From Arthrobacter sp. StoSoilB20 (GTDB lineage: Bacteria; Actinomycetota; Actinomycetes; Actinomycetales; Micrococcaceae), in the NCBI RefSeq assembly GCF_019977295.1, contig NZ_AP024651.1, positions 2,294,001 to 2,358,000 on the forward strand: DNA of 64,000 bases, written 5' to 3'. Below are positions 52,662-61,427 of the stretch, one piece after another; the stretch's first letter is position 1; each line of letters starts with the position of its first letter. A program made the position numbers and the translations under genes. Under the pieces are notes generated by a model, which was given only the letters and a program-made list of their open reading frames with translations, ran no database searches and was not told the origin of the DNA.

Positions 52662-54080
52662 CTATCCTGGGGTGCCTGGGGTGGGCTGCCCTGTGTCGCC
52701 GCTTTGGGGTCCCACCAGCGCCTCGACTTGTTCAGGCAGGAGCAGGCCTTCGCTGACGGCGATGTCCAGAACACTTTGCCCTGAAGCGAGGGCCTTATGG
52801 GAGATCGCCGCTGCCACGGCGTAGCCCAGCAGCGGGAGCAGTGCTGTGGCCTGTGCCGTGGAGGCCCTTGACCGGGAGCGCAGCAGAGCCTCGTTTGCCT
52901 CAATGCCCTCGACGCAGAGGTCCCGCAGTACGTCTGTGCCGTTGGTCAGCCAACTTAGTGATTGCAGCAGGGCGTGGGCGATGACAGGTTCGAAGGCGTT
53001 GAGCTGAAGCTGCCCGTTGTCGGCAGCCATGGTGACGGTGAGGTCGGCCCCGGCCACGAAGAAGGCAATCTGGTTGACCACCTCCGGGATCACCGGGTTG
53101 ACCTTGCCGGGCATGATCGAGGAACCTGCCTGGCGTGGGGGCAACCGGATTTCGCCCAAGCCCGTTTGCGGTCCGCTGGAAAGCAGACGCAGGTCGCTGC
53201 AGATTTTGGAGAGTTTGATGGCGGTGCGTTTGAGCGTTCCGGAGAACGTCATGAAGGCGCCGGTGTCCCACGTTGCTTCGACGAAGTCATGGGCCCGGAC
53301 CAACTGCACTCCACTCACCGCCGAGAGCTGGTCGATGACGCGCTCAACATACAGCGGATCAGCAGTGATTCCGGTCCCTATGGCAGTGGCCCCCAGGCTG
53401 CACTCGAGCAGGAGTCCAGCCGCTTCCCGGAGGCGCTTTTGGTCTTCCTCCAGCGTGACGGAGAAGGCGGTGAACTCCTGGCCAAGGGTCATCGGCACCG
53501 CATCCTGGAGTTGCGTGCGACCCACCTTCGGGATGGCGGCGAAGGCCTGGCCCCGTTCGGCAAACGCTGCCGAAAGCAGGTCAAGACGTTCCAACAAGTC
53601 CTCCAGCCCGAACACCAGGGCCAAGCGGACCGCCGTCGGATAGACGTCATTGGTGGACTGGCACTTGTTGACATGCCCGATCGGGTCCACTAGCTCGTAG
53701 GAGCCACGTGGATGGCCCAGGGCTTCCAAGGCGAGGTTGGCGATGACCTCGTTGGCATTCATGTTGGTGGATGTTCCGGCACCGCCTTGGATGACGTCCA
53801 CGGGGAAAGCGTGGTCGACCTCGCCCGAGGCAACCGTGTCGCAGACTGCAACGATTGCCTCCCCGATGTCCGTCGGGATCAAGCCGAGCTCGGTGTTGGT
53901 CAGCGCAGCAGCCTTTTTCACAAGCGCCAGGGCCCGGATGAGGTGCCGGTGGGTCCCGAGTTGGATGCCGCTGATGGGGAAGTTGAGGATGGCGCGTTCG
54001 GTGTGGATTCCCCATAACGCCGATTCCGGGACAGCCATGGAACCGAGGCTGTCGTGTTCGATTCTTATCCCGACGTTCAT
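52662..54080 (-). CDS. aspA: Aspartate ammonia-lyase (aspartase)
   Basis: A 472-residue member of the aspartase/fumarase family, converting L-aspartate to fumarate and ammonia in the cytoplasm as a tetramer. The family signature GSSIMPGKVNP is at about 320-330, with GGAGTSTNMNANEVIAN and a T-H-R region further upstream. The aspartase assignment over fumarase rests on similarity and on context. The ATG overlaps the stop of the aldehyde dehydrogenase gene. It is the last gene of the unit homoserine dehydrogenase - aldehyde dehydrogenase - aspartase. Confidence 0.92.
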   Translation of the reverse strand: MNVGIRIEHDSLGSMAVPESALWGIHTERAILNFPISGIQLGTHRHLIRALALVKKAAALTNTELGLIPTDIGEAIVAVCDTVASGEVDHAFPVDVIQGGAGTSTNMNANEVIANLALEALGHPRGSYELVDPIGHVNKCQSTNDVYPTAVRLALVFGLEDLLERLDLLSAAFAERGQAFAAIPKVGRTQLQDAVPMTLGQEFTAFSVTLEEDQKRLREAAGLLLECSLGATAIGTGITADPLYVERVIDQLSAVSGVQLVRAHDFVEATWDTGAFMTFSGTLKRTAIKLSKICSDLRLLSSGPQTGLGEIRLPPRQAGSSIMPGKVNPVIPEVVNQIAFFVAGADLTVTMAADNGQLQLNAFEPVIAHALLQSLSWLTNGTDVLRDLCVEGIEANEALLRSRSRASTAQATALLPLLGYAVAAAISHKALASGQSVLDIAVSEGLLLPEQVEALVGPQSGDTGQPTPGTPG

Positions 54081-55504
54081 GAGGCGATCGCGATGACTTT
54101 GGGTTGGGTCATTTCCTCGTAAGCGAAGTGAACGCCTTCGCGGCCCATGCTGCCGTACTTGGAACCACCGAACGGCATGGCGTCGTGGCGGTAGTCGGAG
54201 GAGTCGTTGATCATCACGCCACCTGCGTCGATCGCCTTGGCGGTGGCCAGGGCCCGGCTCAGATCCTGGGTGAAGACCCCGGCTTGCAGGGCGTATTCGC
54301 TGTCGTTGGCCAGCTCGATGGCTTCCTCGGCGGTATCGAAGGGCTCCACCAAAACCACCGGTGCGAACAGTTCCTCGCTCCACGCCTCACAGCTGCGGGG
54401 CACCCCGGTCAGTACGGCAGGCGTCAATACAGCTCCGGCCAGATCGCCTCCGGTCAGCAGCTGGGCCCCGGCGGCCACGGCGTCTTCGATCTTGCGTTTG
54501 GCTTCGGCGGCGGAGGCTTTGCTGATCATGGGTCCTACGTCGGTGAGTTCGTTGCGGGGATCGCCGGTCTTCAGCGCCGCGGTTTGGGCGACGAAGTCCT
54601 GCACGAAGGCATCAAATACGGGGCGTTGGACAAGGAGCCGCTGGGCGCCGATGCAGTTTTGCCCTGCAGCCCAGAAGGAACCCGAAACGCAGGATTCGAC
54701 GGCGGCAGGAAGGTCGGCGTCGTCGAAGACGATGACGGGTGCGTTGCCGCCAAGCTCCATGGACAGGCGCTTGAGGCCGGCGTTCGCCGCAATGGCGTGC
54801 CCGGTGGCGAAGCCGCCGGTGAAGGAGACCATGCGGACCAGTTTGGAGGAGATGATGGTTTGGGCCATCGTGCGATCGCCCAGAACCACGGTCACGAACT
54901 CTGCGGGCAGGCCGGCCTCGCGGAGCAGGTCCACCAGGAGGATGGCCGTCAAGGGTGTCAGTTGCGAGGGCTTGAGGATGACGGTGTTGCCGCCGGCAAT
55001 CGCCGGTCCGAGCTTGTGCGCTACCAGGTTCAAGGCGTCGTTGTACGGCGTGATCGCGGCGATGAGTCCCAGTGGTTCGCGGGTGAACCATCCCTGCCGG
55101 TTTTCAGAACCGGCGAAGGAGTCAAACGGGACTACTTCTCCGACATTGCGGCGGGTTTCCGCCGCTGAGAGTTTGAGCGTGTTCACTGCGCGGGAGACTT
55201 CTTTGCGGGCCTGCTTGATGGTCTTACCGGCTTCGGCGACGATCAGTTCCGCGACTTTTTGGGATCGCTCCTGCAGGAGATCGGCGGCGGTGTCCAGGAT
55301 CCTGCCGCGCTCATGCCGGGGCATGGCGGCTGCTGCCGGAGCGGCCGCAGCCGCGCGGATAAGTTCTACGCGGACGTCAGCGTCGGAGCACTGGTCCAAG
55401 GTGGCCAGGACGGTGCCGTCAAACTTGTTGTGCACCACCAGTTCCCGGGTTGTCACAGCGGTGGTGGCTTCGTTCGTTGTTTCGGCGACTGCTGTTTCAG
55501 GCAC
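54077..55504 (-). CDS. NAD(P)-dependent aldehyde dehydrogenase
   Basis: A 475-residue aldehyde dehydrogenase. The cofactor Lys178 is in VILKPSQ, the general base Glu250 in MELGGNAP and the nucleophile Cys284 in AGQNCIG. The GTG at 55504 is chosen because AAAGGAG lies six bases upstream and the frame before it is antisense-like; it overlaps the end of the homoserine dehydrogenase gene by 8 bp. The aldehyde cannot be read from sequence. Between homoserine dehydrogenase and aspartase the fitting substrate is aspartate 4-semialdehyde, oxidised directly to aspartate without phosphate (inference). Confidence 0.9.
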   Translation of the reverse strand: MPETAVAETTNEATTAVTTRELVVHNKFDGTVLATLDQCSDADVRVELIRAAAAAPAAAAMPRHERGRILDTAADLLQERSQKVAELIVAEAGKTIKQARKEVSRAVNTLKLSAAETRRNVGEVVPFDSFAGSENRQGWFTREPLGLIAAITPYNDALNLVAHKLGPAIAGGNTVILKPSQLTPLTAILLVDLLREAGLPAEFVTVVLGDRTMAQTIISSKLVRMVSFTGGFATGHAIAANAGLKRLSMELGGNAPVIVFDDADLPAAVESCVSGSFWAAGQNCIGAQRLLVQRPVFDAFVQDFVAQTAALKTGDPRNELTDVGPMISKASAAEAKRKIEDAVAAGAQLLTGGDLAGAVLTPAVLTGVPRSCEAWSEELFAPVVLVEPFDTAEEAIELANDSEYALQAGVFTQDLSRALATAKAIDAGGVMINDSSDYRHDAMPFGGSKYGSMGREGVHFAYEEMTQPKVIAIAS

Positions 55505-56543
55505 GGACGGCTCCTTTGGTGAATTCGTCGACGGCGATGATGTCCGAGATGAGGGCGTAGGCAGTTTCGACGCGACCGGCACCTGGGCCGGAAACGGTGA
55601 CAGCACCGAGGAGGTCGGTGGTGAACGAGACGGCATTGGTGGCACCTGAAATGCCGGCCAGCGGGTGATCTGCCGGGAGGGCGATGGGCCGGACGGAAGC
55701 AGTGAGGCTGCCATCGCTCCCGCGGCGGGCTTCGCCGATCAGTTTCCAACGGAGGCCGCTGGCCAGGGCGTGGGCGACGTCCTCGCTGCTGACATCCTGG
55801 ATGCCGGTGGTGTCCACATCGCCGGGCAAAATGGTGGCGCCGAGAAGTTCGTTGGCCAGGATGGCTACCTTGAGCCTGACGTCCGAGCCGCCAATGTCAG
55901 CGGTCGGGTCCGCTTCGGCGTAGCCGAGGTCCTGGGCTTCGGCGATGGCCTCGTCCAGTCCCAAGCCGGCCTCCATGCGGCCCAACACGTAGTTGCTGGT
56001 ACCGTTCAGGATTCCCTGGACTGCAGTCACCTCAAGGCCTTCGAGCATCTTGTGTGCCAGCCGGATCACGGGCGTGCCGCTCATGACCGCGCCTTCATAC
56101 TCGAAGCGGACACCGTTGCTTGCAGCAAGCCTGCTCAGCTCAGGGCCTCGGAGTGCCACAGGTCCCTTGTTGGTGGTGACGACGTGTTTGCCGGACTCGA
56201 TGGCCCACTTCACATGCGAAACTGCCGGTTCGCCGTCGACCGGGCTGGTGAAGGTGGCCTCCACGATGATGTCGGCAGGGCTGTTCTTGATGACTTCCTC
56301 GTTGCGGGGGTCGGAGCTGCCGCCGGGGAGCCCGTCAAAGGAAGCTCCACGGGGCATGGCCAGAACGGCGGCAAGGTCGATGCCATCGCCTTGGACGAGG
56401 GAGCCAAAGGCAAGGTCAGTGATGGCTACGACCCGGAGCTCGAACCCGAGGGAAGCGAAGCGGCGCGGTTCGTCGCGGATCAGTTCAGCCAGGGCGCGGT
56501 TGACGCCTCCGAAACCGATCAGGGCCAGGTTGTAAGTAGTCAC
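55497..56543 (-). CDS. Homoserine dehydrogenase lacking the ACT domain
   Basis: A 348-residue NAD(P)-dependent enzyme that interconverts homoserine and aspartate 4-semialdehyde. The nucleotide fold has GFGGVNRAL; VTTNKGP binds the cofactor; catalytic residues Glu210, Asp221 and Lys225 are present, as is NGTSNYVLG. It ends without the C-terminal ACT domain that gives threonine feedback in biosynthetic enzymes of about 430 residues. No thrB or thrC is near. It has a GTG start with AAAGGAG upstream and is first in an operon with aldehyde dehydrogenase and aspartase genes, which suggests use in the oxidative direction. Confidence 0.92.
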   Translation of the reverse strand: MTTYNLALIGFGGVNRALAELIRDEPRRFASLGFELRVVAITDLAFGSLVQGDGIDLAAVLAMPRGASFDGLPGGSSDPRNEEVIKNSPADIIVEATFTSPVDGEPAVSHVKWAIESGKHVVTTNKGPVALRGPELSRLAASNGVRFEYEGAVMSGTPVIRLAHKMLEGLEVTAVQGILNGTSNYVLGRMEAGLGLDEAIAEAQDLGYAEADPTADIGGSDVRLKVAILANELLGATILPGDVDTTGIQDVSSEDVAHALASGLRWKLIGEARRGSDGSLTASVRPIALPADHPLAGISGATNAVSFTTDLLGAVTVSGPGAGRVETAYALISDIIAVDEFTKGAVRA

Positions 56544-56677
56544 TTCGATCTCCTTTGTAGGGCGGTGATGCTGTCCTCCAAGCCTCCGTCCGGACGGCGT
56601 CAGTTACCTATGTCCGAATTGCCCGTCAAGGATGCCGATATGCCCAATCGGCGACATTCCGGTCAGTTTCCATGTAT

Positions 56678-56730
56678 TGACTCCACAAAAGTGCCAGCGA
56701 CCGCCAGTTGCCGGCGTAGAAGTGGAGTCA
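56678..56730. promoter_or_regulatory. Perfect 9-bp inverted repeat upstream of homoserine dehydrogenase gene
   Basis: TGACTCCAC (56678-56686) and GTGGAGTCA (56722-56730) are exact complements with 35 bases between. A smaller pair, GCCGAT and ATCGGC, lies at 56634-56652. Both lie between the divergent starts at 56543 and 56830. They are candidate operator sites, and no regulator gene is adjacent. Confidence 0.45.
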
Positions 56731-56829
56731 CCCCCCGCCCCGGAAAGAAGGAAACCAGCCACCCCTTCGGGAACCGGCGAAAAGCGGCCACAATAGTGTC
56801 ATTGCAATCAGCCGGAGGGTTCCAGAGCT

Positions 56830-57606
56830 ATGAGCAAACTTCAGCAGACGAAGGCCCAAAACGTCACCACCGTCATTCCTGAGCGGGGCCCTGATCTTGG
56901 TTGCACCCTGCAGGACATGGTGTTGGACAGCCCAGACGTGGGGGAGTTTCTTTGCAATTTTTCCGCCCTGGCAGCGTCCAGGTTTTCAACCCCTGCAACC
57001 AAGGTCAGGTGCGGCGTTACCGTGGTCAGGCGGAAAAGAGGGGTTGTCGCGGCCAGCAGCGATGAACGGGCCAATCGCTTGGACACACTTCAGAACAGTT
57101 TTGGGGACGGGCCATGCCTGACTGCGCTGCGGGAGAGAACTGTCATGTACGTCCCTGACACCAGCGCCGAGACCCGCTGGCCCCAGTACATGGAGGCAGT
57201 GAGGGAGGAAGGCACGGGATCCATCTTGGCTGTTGCCCTGGAACTCGCCGGTGAAGCTGAAGCCGTAATGAACCTTTACTGTGATGCCACCGAGGGATTT
57301 TCCGAGCCCCGGATCCTGGCTGCTGGAGCTTTCGCCGAACACGGGGCTGTTTCGCTGAGGCTGGCTTTGAGGATCGCCCATCTCAAGCACGCCCGCGATG
57401 ACCTGGCCTCGGCCATGCAGTACCGGACGGCCATTGACAACGCCGTGGGAATCGTCATGGCACAGAACCACTGCAGCCGGGAATCGGCATTCAGGGTCAT
57501 CGCTGAAACCTCCAGTCACCGGAACATCAAAATCCATGACGTTGCGGCGGTCATTGTTGCCTCGATATCCGGCGAACAGAATGTCGCTGCCCACTTCGAG
57601 GACTAG
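56830..57606 (+). CDS. GAF-ANTAR domain transcription antiterminator
   Basis: A 258-residue regulator. A GAF sensor domain covers about residues 30-185 (GDGPCLTALRERTVMYVPD is its core). A C-terminal ANTAR RNA-binding domain covers about 190-250, with AIDNAVGIVMAQNHCSRESAFRVI carrying its hallmark Ala-Met/Gln spacing. ANTAR proteins bind paired hexanucleotide-loop hairpins in leader RNA and prevent termination. The ligand and target RNAs are unknown. It is divergent from the homoserine dehydrogenase operon. Confidence 0.92.
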   Translation: MSKLQQTKAQNVTTVIPERGPDLGCTLQDMVLDSPDVGEFLCNFSALAASRFSTPATKVRCGVTVVRRKRGVVAASSDERANRLDTLQNSFGDGPCLTALRERTVMYVPDTSAETRWPQYMEAVREEGTGSILAVALELAGEAEAVMNLYCDATEGFSEPRILAAGAFAEHGAVSLRLALRIAHLKHARDDLASAMQYRTAIDNAVGIVMAQNHCSRESAFRVIAETSSHRNIKIHDVAAVIVASISGEQNVAAHFED

Positions 57607-57704
57607 GGCACTGCGCGCTGACCATTTCGCCGCCGGTGGACATCAGCATTTTCCTGTCCATGCAACCCAGGTCCTTGGGGTGGATCCGGTATTACAGTGG
57701 ATGC

Positions 57705-58739
57705 ATGGCTGCTAGCCGCAATCCGTTGGATGAGCTGAGGGAAACCATCGGCCATCTGGCCAATCAACTCAAGCTGACGGGTTCAGAACGCGTCGATGAC
57801 CTGATGGGCGATCTGGTCGGTGCGCGCTCCGGTCCGGCCCGACCGTTGTCCGAAGTCCAGGCCGAGCTCGACGCTTTGGTGGGACTTGAGTCCGTGAAAG
57901 AACAGGTCAGGGCGCTGGTGGCACTGCTCCAGGTCCAGGCCCGTCGCAAGGCGCACGGCCTGCCGGAAGTTGCCACGTCCCAGCATCTTGTCTTCCTTGG
58001 AAACCCGGGCACCGGGAAGACCACCGTGGCGCGGCTGCTGGCGGAGATGTACCGCGCGGTGGGCTTGCTGCAGAAGGGCCACTTGGTCGAGGTGGACCGC
58101 TCGGGCCTTATGGGCCAGTATGTCGGGGCCACTGCCATCAAGACGGACAGGGTGATCCGGCGTGCGCTGGACGGCGTCCTGTTCATCGATGAGGCCTACG
58201 CGCTGGCCCCGGAGGACGGCCGGATGGACTTCGGGCCCGAAGCCATTGAAGTCCTGCTTAAGCGGATGGAGGACCACCGCCACCGCTTGGTGGTGATCGT
58301 GGCCGGGTACCCCCGGCTGATGGAATCCTTCCTGCTCTCCAATCCCGGCTTGCGCTCCAGGTTCGCCCGCGAAATCACCTTTCCGGACTACTCCGTGGAC
58401 GAACTCGAGACGATATTCCACCAAATGCTGGCCCAGCACCAATACACGCTGGAACCTGGAGGAGATCAGGTGCTGCGCCGTATCCTCGCGGGCCTCCACG
58501 CAGGCGAAGACTCCGGCAACGCCCGGTTTGCACGCACCTTGTTTGAGCAAGCGCTCAATCGCCAGGCGCTGAGGCTCTCCCTGGATGAAGGGCAAAGCCT
58601 CGACGCCCTCGATCGCGAGGCGGTGGTGACCCTTACCGGGGACGACGTCGTCGAGGCAGCGCTGGCCCTGGGTCAAGAGCCGGAGCCCGAAATTCCGCCG
58701 CAACCGCCGCAATCGCGCTGGTGGCGCTGGCTGGCCTGA
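57705..58739 (+). CDS. AAA+ ATPase of the CbxX/CfqX type
   Basis: A 344-residue AAA ATPase. Walker A is GNPGTGKTT (about 99-107), Walker B VLFIDEA, sensor 1 in VVIVAGYP and the Arg finger in GLRSRFA. The N-terminal 55 residues are helical and hydrophilic. Relatives include CbbX (Rubisco activase) and ATPase domains of type VII secretion EccA, but no Rubisco or ESX genes are here. The ATG at 57705 starts the family helix; an upstream extension exists but is not conserved. The target is unknown. It may share a transcript with the ANTAR gene 98 bp upstream. Confidence 0.9.
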   Translation: MAASRNPLDELRETIGHLANQLKLTGSERVDDLMGDLVGARSGPARPLSEVQAELDALVGLESVKEQVRALVALLQVQARRKAHGLPEVATSQHLVFLGNPGTGKTTVARLLAEMYRAVGLLQKGHLVEVDRSGLMGQYVGATAIKTDRVIRRALDGVLFIDEAYALAPEDGRMDFGPEAIEVLLKRMEDHRHRLVVIVAGYPRLMESFLLSNPGLRSRFAREITFPDYSVDELETIFHQMLAQHQYTLEPGGDQVLRRILAGLHAGEDSGNARFARTLFEQALNRQALRLSLDEGQSLDALDREAVVTLTGDDVVEAALALGQEPEPEIPPQPPQSRWWRWLA

Positions 58740-58752
58740 CCGGAATCAGGCC
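58733..58752. terminator. Hairpin spanning both convergent stop codons
   Basis: GGCCTGA (58733-58739) pairs exactly with TCAGGCC (58746-58752). The arms contain the stop codons of the AAA ATPase and the DUF808 gene respectively, separated by six bases. It is palindromic, so it is present in both transcripts. There is no T-tract. Confidence 0.5.
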
Positions 58753-59774
58753 CGCTCCTCCTGGGCGTGGTCTTGTGCGGGCTGATGTCCGGAGATCGCG
58801 GCGCGCAGATCGCCTTCCTCGTGCTCTTCCTTGCCCTTTTTCCCCAGCGGAAGAACCTTGAGCAGCGGGTGCACGATCACCATGACGAGCAGACCCCAGA
58901 TCGCGCCCAAGACAGCCGAGCACACCGTGTTTACCAGCCAGGCAAGGAAGCCGCCCACAACAGGGATTCCGGTGAAGGGCGATTCGAGGACATGGACGAG
59001 GTCGTACGGTCCATGCCAGCCGAGGTCGTGGGCACCCTGCAACATAATGTGGCCGCCGACCCACAGCATGGCGATGGTTCCCACCAAGGTGATCGTGGCC
59101 AGGACAGCGGGCATCCCCTTGACCAGAAGCCGGCCGAAACGCTGGGAGCCCTGGGAGTTTTTGGTGGTCAGGTGCAGTCCGATGTCGTCCATCTTGACGA
59201 TGAGTCCCACTGCGCCATAGACAAGGACTGTGATGGCGATAGCGACCACCACCAGGATGAACGCCCGGACCCAGAGTGATTCCGTGGCGACCTCGTTCAT
59301 GGCGATCACCATGATTTCGCAGGACAGGATGAAGTCGGTGGTAATGGCCCCCTTGGTCACCTTCGCCTCGGCTTCAGGGCCCCGCTGCACAGCAGGCGCC
59401 TTTTCGGCGTCAGCATGCCCGCGGAGTTTGTGCCAGACCTTTTCGGCGCCCTCGTAGCAGAGGTAGGTGCCACCCAGCATGAGGATGAACGGAATGATTC
59501 CGGGGATAAACGCACTTACCAGTAGCAGGGCCGGCAGGATGATGACCAGTTTGTTGCGCAGTGAGCCCCAGAAGATCTTTTTGATCATGGGAAGTTCGCG
59601 GGACGGATCCGCCCCGGACACGTACTGCGGGGTAACTGCGGCGTCGTCGATGACGACACCGGCGGCTTTGGCTCCGGCCTTGGCTGCTCCGGCTGCGATG
59701 TCGTCCACGGAGGCGGCCGCAATGCGGGCCAAGGCAGCTACGTCATCGAGCAGGGCGACGAGACCGCCGCTCAC
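58746..59774 (-). CDS. DUF808 family membrane protein
   Basis: A 342-residue protein of the YedI/DUF808 family with about six to eight hydrophobic segments. The conserved N-terminus reads S-G-G-L-V-A-L-L-D-D-V-A-A-L; the middle has K-G-A-I-T-T-D-F-I-L-S and E-I-M-V-I-A. The C-terminal 35 residues are charged and cytoplasmic. The function is unknown; a transport role has been suggested for the family without proof. It converges on the AAA ATPase gene with only six bases between stops. Confidence 0.92.
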   Translation of the reverse strand: MSGGLVALLDDVAALARIAAASVDDIAAGAAKAGAKAAGVVIDDAAVTPQYVSGADPSRELPMIKKIFWGSLRNKLVIILPALLLVSAFIPGIIPFILMLGGTYLCYEGAEKVWHKLRGHADAEKAPAVQRGPEAEAKVTKGAITTDFILSCEIMVIAMNEVATESLWVRAFILVVVAIAITVLVYGAVGLIVKMDDIGLHLTTKNSQGSQRFGRLLVKGMPAVLATITLVGTIAMLWVGGHIMLQGAHDLGWHGPYDLVHVLESPFTGIPVVGGFLAWLVNTVCSAVLGAIWGLLVMVIVHPLLKVLPLGKKGKEEHEEGDLRAAISGHQPAQDHAQEERA

Positions 59775-59981
59775 AGGGCTGCTCCGTCCAGGTCAGGAAC
59801 GGATGGCTGGGTGTGGACAACTGGTACGAGGAGCATGAAAGGCATGCTCGGAGTATACGGTGGCCGGCGGATCGGGGAGTGGCCGTGACGCGCCTTGGCC
59901 TGCAGATCGGAATCCAAAATCAACTCTGGCACGGTTTGTTCATGACGGACGTCACTAACCGAGTCCGCCTATGCTGTCCCC

Positions 59982-60110
59982 ATGACTTCCGATGAAGAAA
60001 AAGACCCGCCCGTACCCGCTGACGTTGAGGGCAAGATGCCTAAAAAGGTGCACGACACCGCGGACAAAGAGGCAAGCAAAGCAGCCAAGGACAAGCCCCG
60101 CGGAAGCTGA
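59982..60110 (+). CDS. Small charged protein of 42 residues
   Basis: An open frame from ATG 59982 to TGA 60110 encodes a hydrophilic peptide beginning M-T-S-D-E-E-K-D-P-P and rich in Lys, Asp and Ala (KKVHDTADKEASKAAKD). It has no membrane segment and probably forms a flexible helix. A TATGCT -10-like element at 59970-59975 ends six bases before the ATG, so the mRNA may be leaderless. Codon choice (GAC, AAG, GCC, CCG) matches neighbouring genes. It lies alone between the DUF808 and LacI genes. The function is unknown. Confidence 0.6.
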   Translation: MTSDEEKDPPVPADVEGKMPKKVHDTADKEASKAAKDKPRGS

Positions 60111-60133
60111 CGCACCGAAGCCCTAAAGGGGTG

Positions 60134-60196
60134 TTGACAGACTCGAAGTAACGCGGGTAACCTAAGTCACATGCCCGGCAAGTAACGCGCGTTACC
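60134..60196 (+). promoter_or_regulatory. LacI gene promoter with two operator copies
   Basis: A -35 TTGACA (60134-60139) and -10 TAACCT (60158-60163) are 18 bp apart. AGTAACGCGGGTAACC (60147-60162) overlaps the -10, and AGTAACGCGCGTTACC (60181-60196) follows it. The second contains a perfect 14-bp CG-centred palindrome, the typical LacI-family operator. Centres are 34 bp apart. Confidence 0.7.
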
Positions 60197-60276
60197 AACG
60201 ACGCTTTACGCCAGGCTTCCCAGACAACGAAGGTCCGGGGCGAACATCCAGATCAGCGAAGACACCGGAGCATTCG

Positions 60277-61347
60277 ATGGCGAAAAGCACCACCCCTGGC
60301 GACCCCGCAGCCATACGGCAGCGTGGGGTCACCATGAAGGACGTCGCCAACCATGCCGGCGTTTCCAGAACTGCTGTTTCCTTTGTGCTGAGCAACCGCG
60401 AAAACGCCAGCATCTCCGAGGAAACACGCAACCGCATCAACCACGCCGTGCAGGAGTTGGGCTACCGCCCCAATGCCGGTGCCCGGGCGCTGGCATCACA
60501 GCGCAGTGACTGGTACGGAATCGTGACGGAGATCGTCACCGCGCCCTTCGCCGTCGACATCATCAAAGGTGCCCAGGACCAAGCCTGGCTTGACCGCCGG
60601 TTCCTGCTCATCGCGCCCTCCGACCAGGCCGATGCCGTAGGACCCAACCAGGGCTTGGAAGATGCCGCCACTGAGAAGCTGTTGGAACAAAGAGTGGAGG
60701 GGCTTCTGTACGCAGCCACTTTCCACCGGGGCGTCCATGTTCCGGAGAGCGCCAATGAAGTACCAACCGTACTGATCAACTGTTTCGACGCCGACGGAAA
60801 GCTGCCCTCAATCGTCCCGGACGAGCGCGGGGGTGGCCGGGCGGCCGTAGAACGTTTGCTGCAAGCTGGTCACGAGAAGATCGGGGTCATCAATCTTGAC
60901 CCCGTGATTCCCGCGGCAGTTGGGCGTTTGGAGGGTGCACGCGAAGCACTCGCCACCGCCGGACTGGAGTTGGACCCCGAGTTGGTGGTGTCCGGCTATG
61001 CAACGGCGGACGGTGGCTATGACGCCGCCTGCCAAATCCTTGACCACTATCCGCCACAGGACAGGCCTACGGCGCTGTTCTGCTTGAACGACCGTATGGC
61101 GATGGGTGCTTATGACGCCATCAAGGAACGGGGCCTGACCATCCCCGGGGACATCGCCGTGATCGGCTTCGACAACCAGGAACTTATTGCGGCCTACCTG
61201 AGGCCGAAATTGACCACGGTTGCGTTGCCCTTCGAAAAAATGGGCGCCCTGGGTGTCCAGACGCTCGCCGCTCTTACAGCAGGACAGCCGATCAACGCCG
61301 ACCAGCAATTGGTCGACTGTCCGCTGCTAGAACGCTCTTCGGTCTGA
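60277..61347 (+). CDS. LacI family transcriptional regulator
   Basis: A 356-residue regulator. The N-terminal helix-turn-helix reads TMKDVANHAGVSRTAVSFVL and the hinge helix N-A-G-A-R-A-L-A. The rest is a periplasmic-binding-like sugar sensor with NDRMAMGAYDAI and GFDNQ. CG-centred palindromes upstream suggest autoregulation. It lies 80 bp before a family-5 ABC importer gene in the same direction, so that operon is the likely target. The inducer is probably an oligosaccharide or glycoside, but none can be named. Confidence 0.93.
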   Translation: MAKSTTPGDPAAIRQRGVTMKDVANHAGVSRTAVSFVLSNRENASISEETRNRINHAVQELGYRPNAGARALASQRSDWYGIVTEIVTAPFAVDIIKGAQDQAWLDRRFLLIAPSDQADAVGPNQGLEDAATEKLLEQRVEGLLYAATFHRGVHVPESANEVPTVLINCFDADGKLPSIVPDERGGGRAAVERLLQAGHEKIGVINLDPVIPAAVGRLEGAREALATAGLELDPELVVSGYATADGGYDAACQILDHYPPQDRPTALFCLNDRMAMGAYDAIKERGLTIPGDIAVIGFDNQELIAAYLRPKLTTVALPFEKMGALGVQTLAALTAGQPINADQQLVDCPLLERSSV

Positions 61348-61427
61348 CCGCGAAATCAACGCCGAAGAGCCAACCCCTCACCCACCCCTTCACCTTGGAC
61401 GATGAAGACAGGAAAGAGATAACCATC

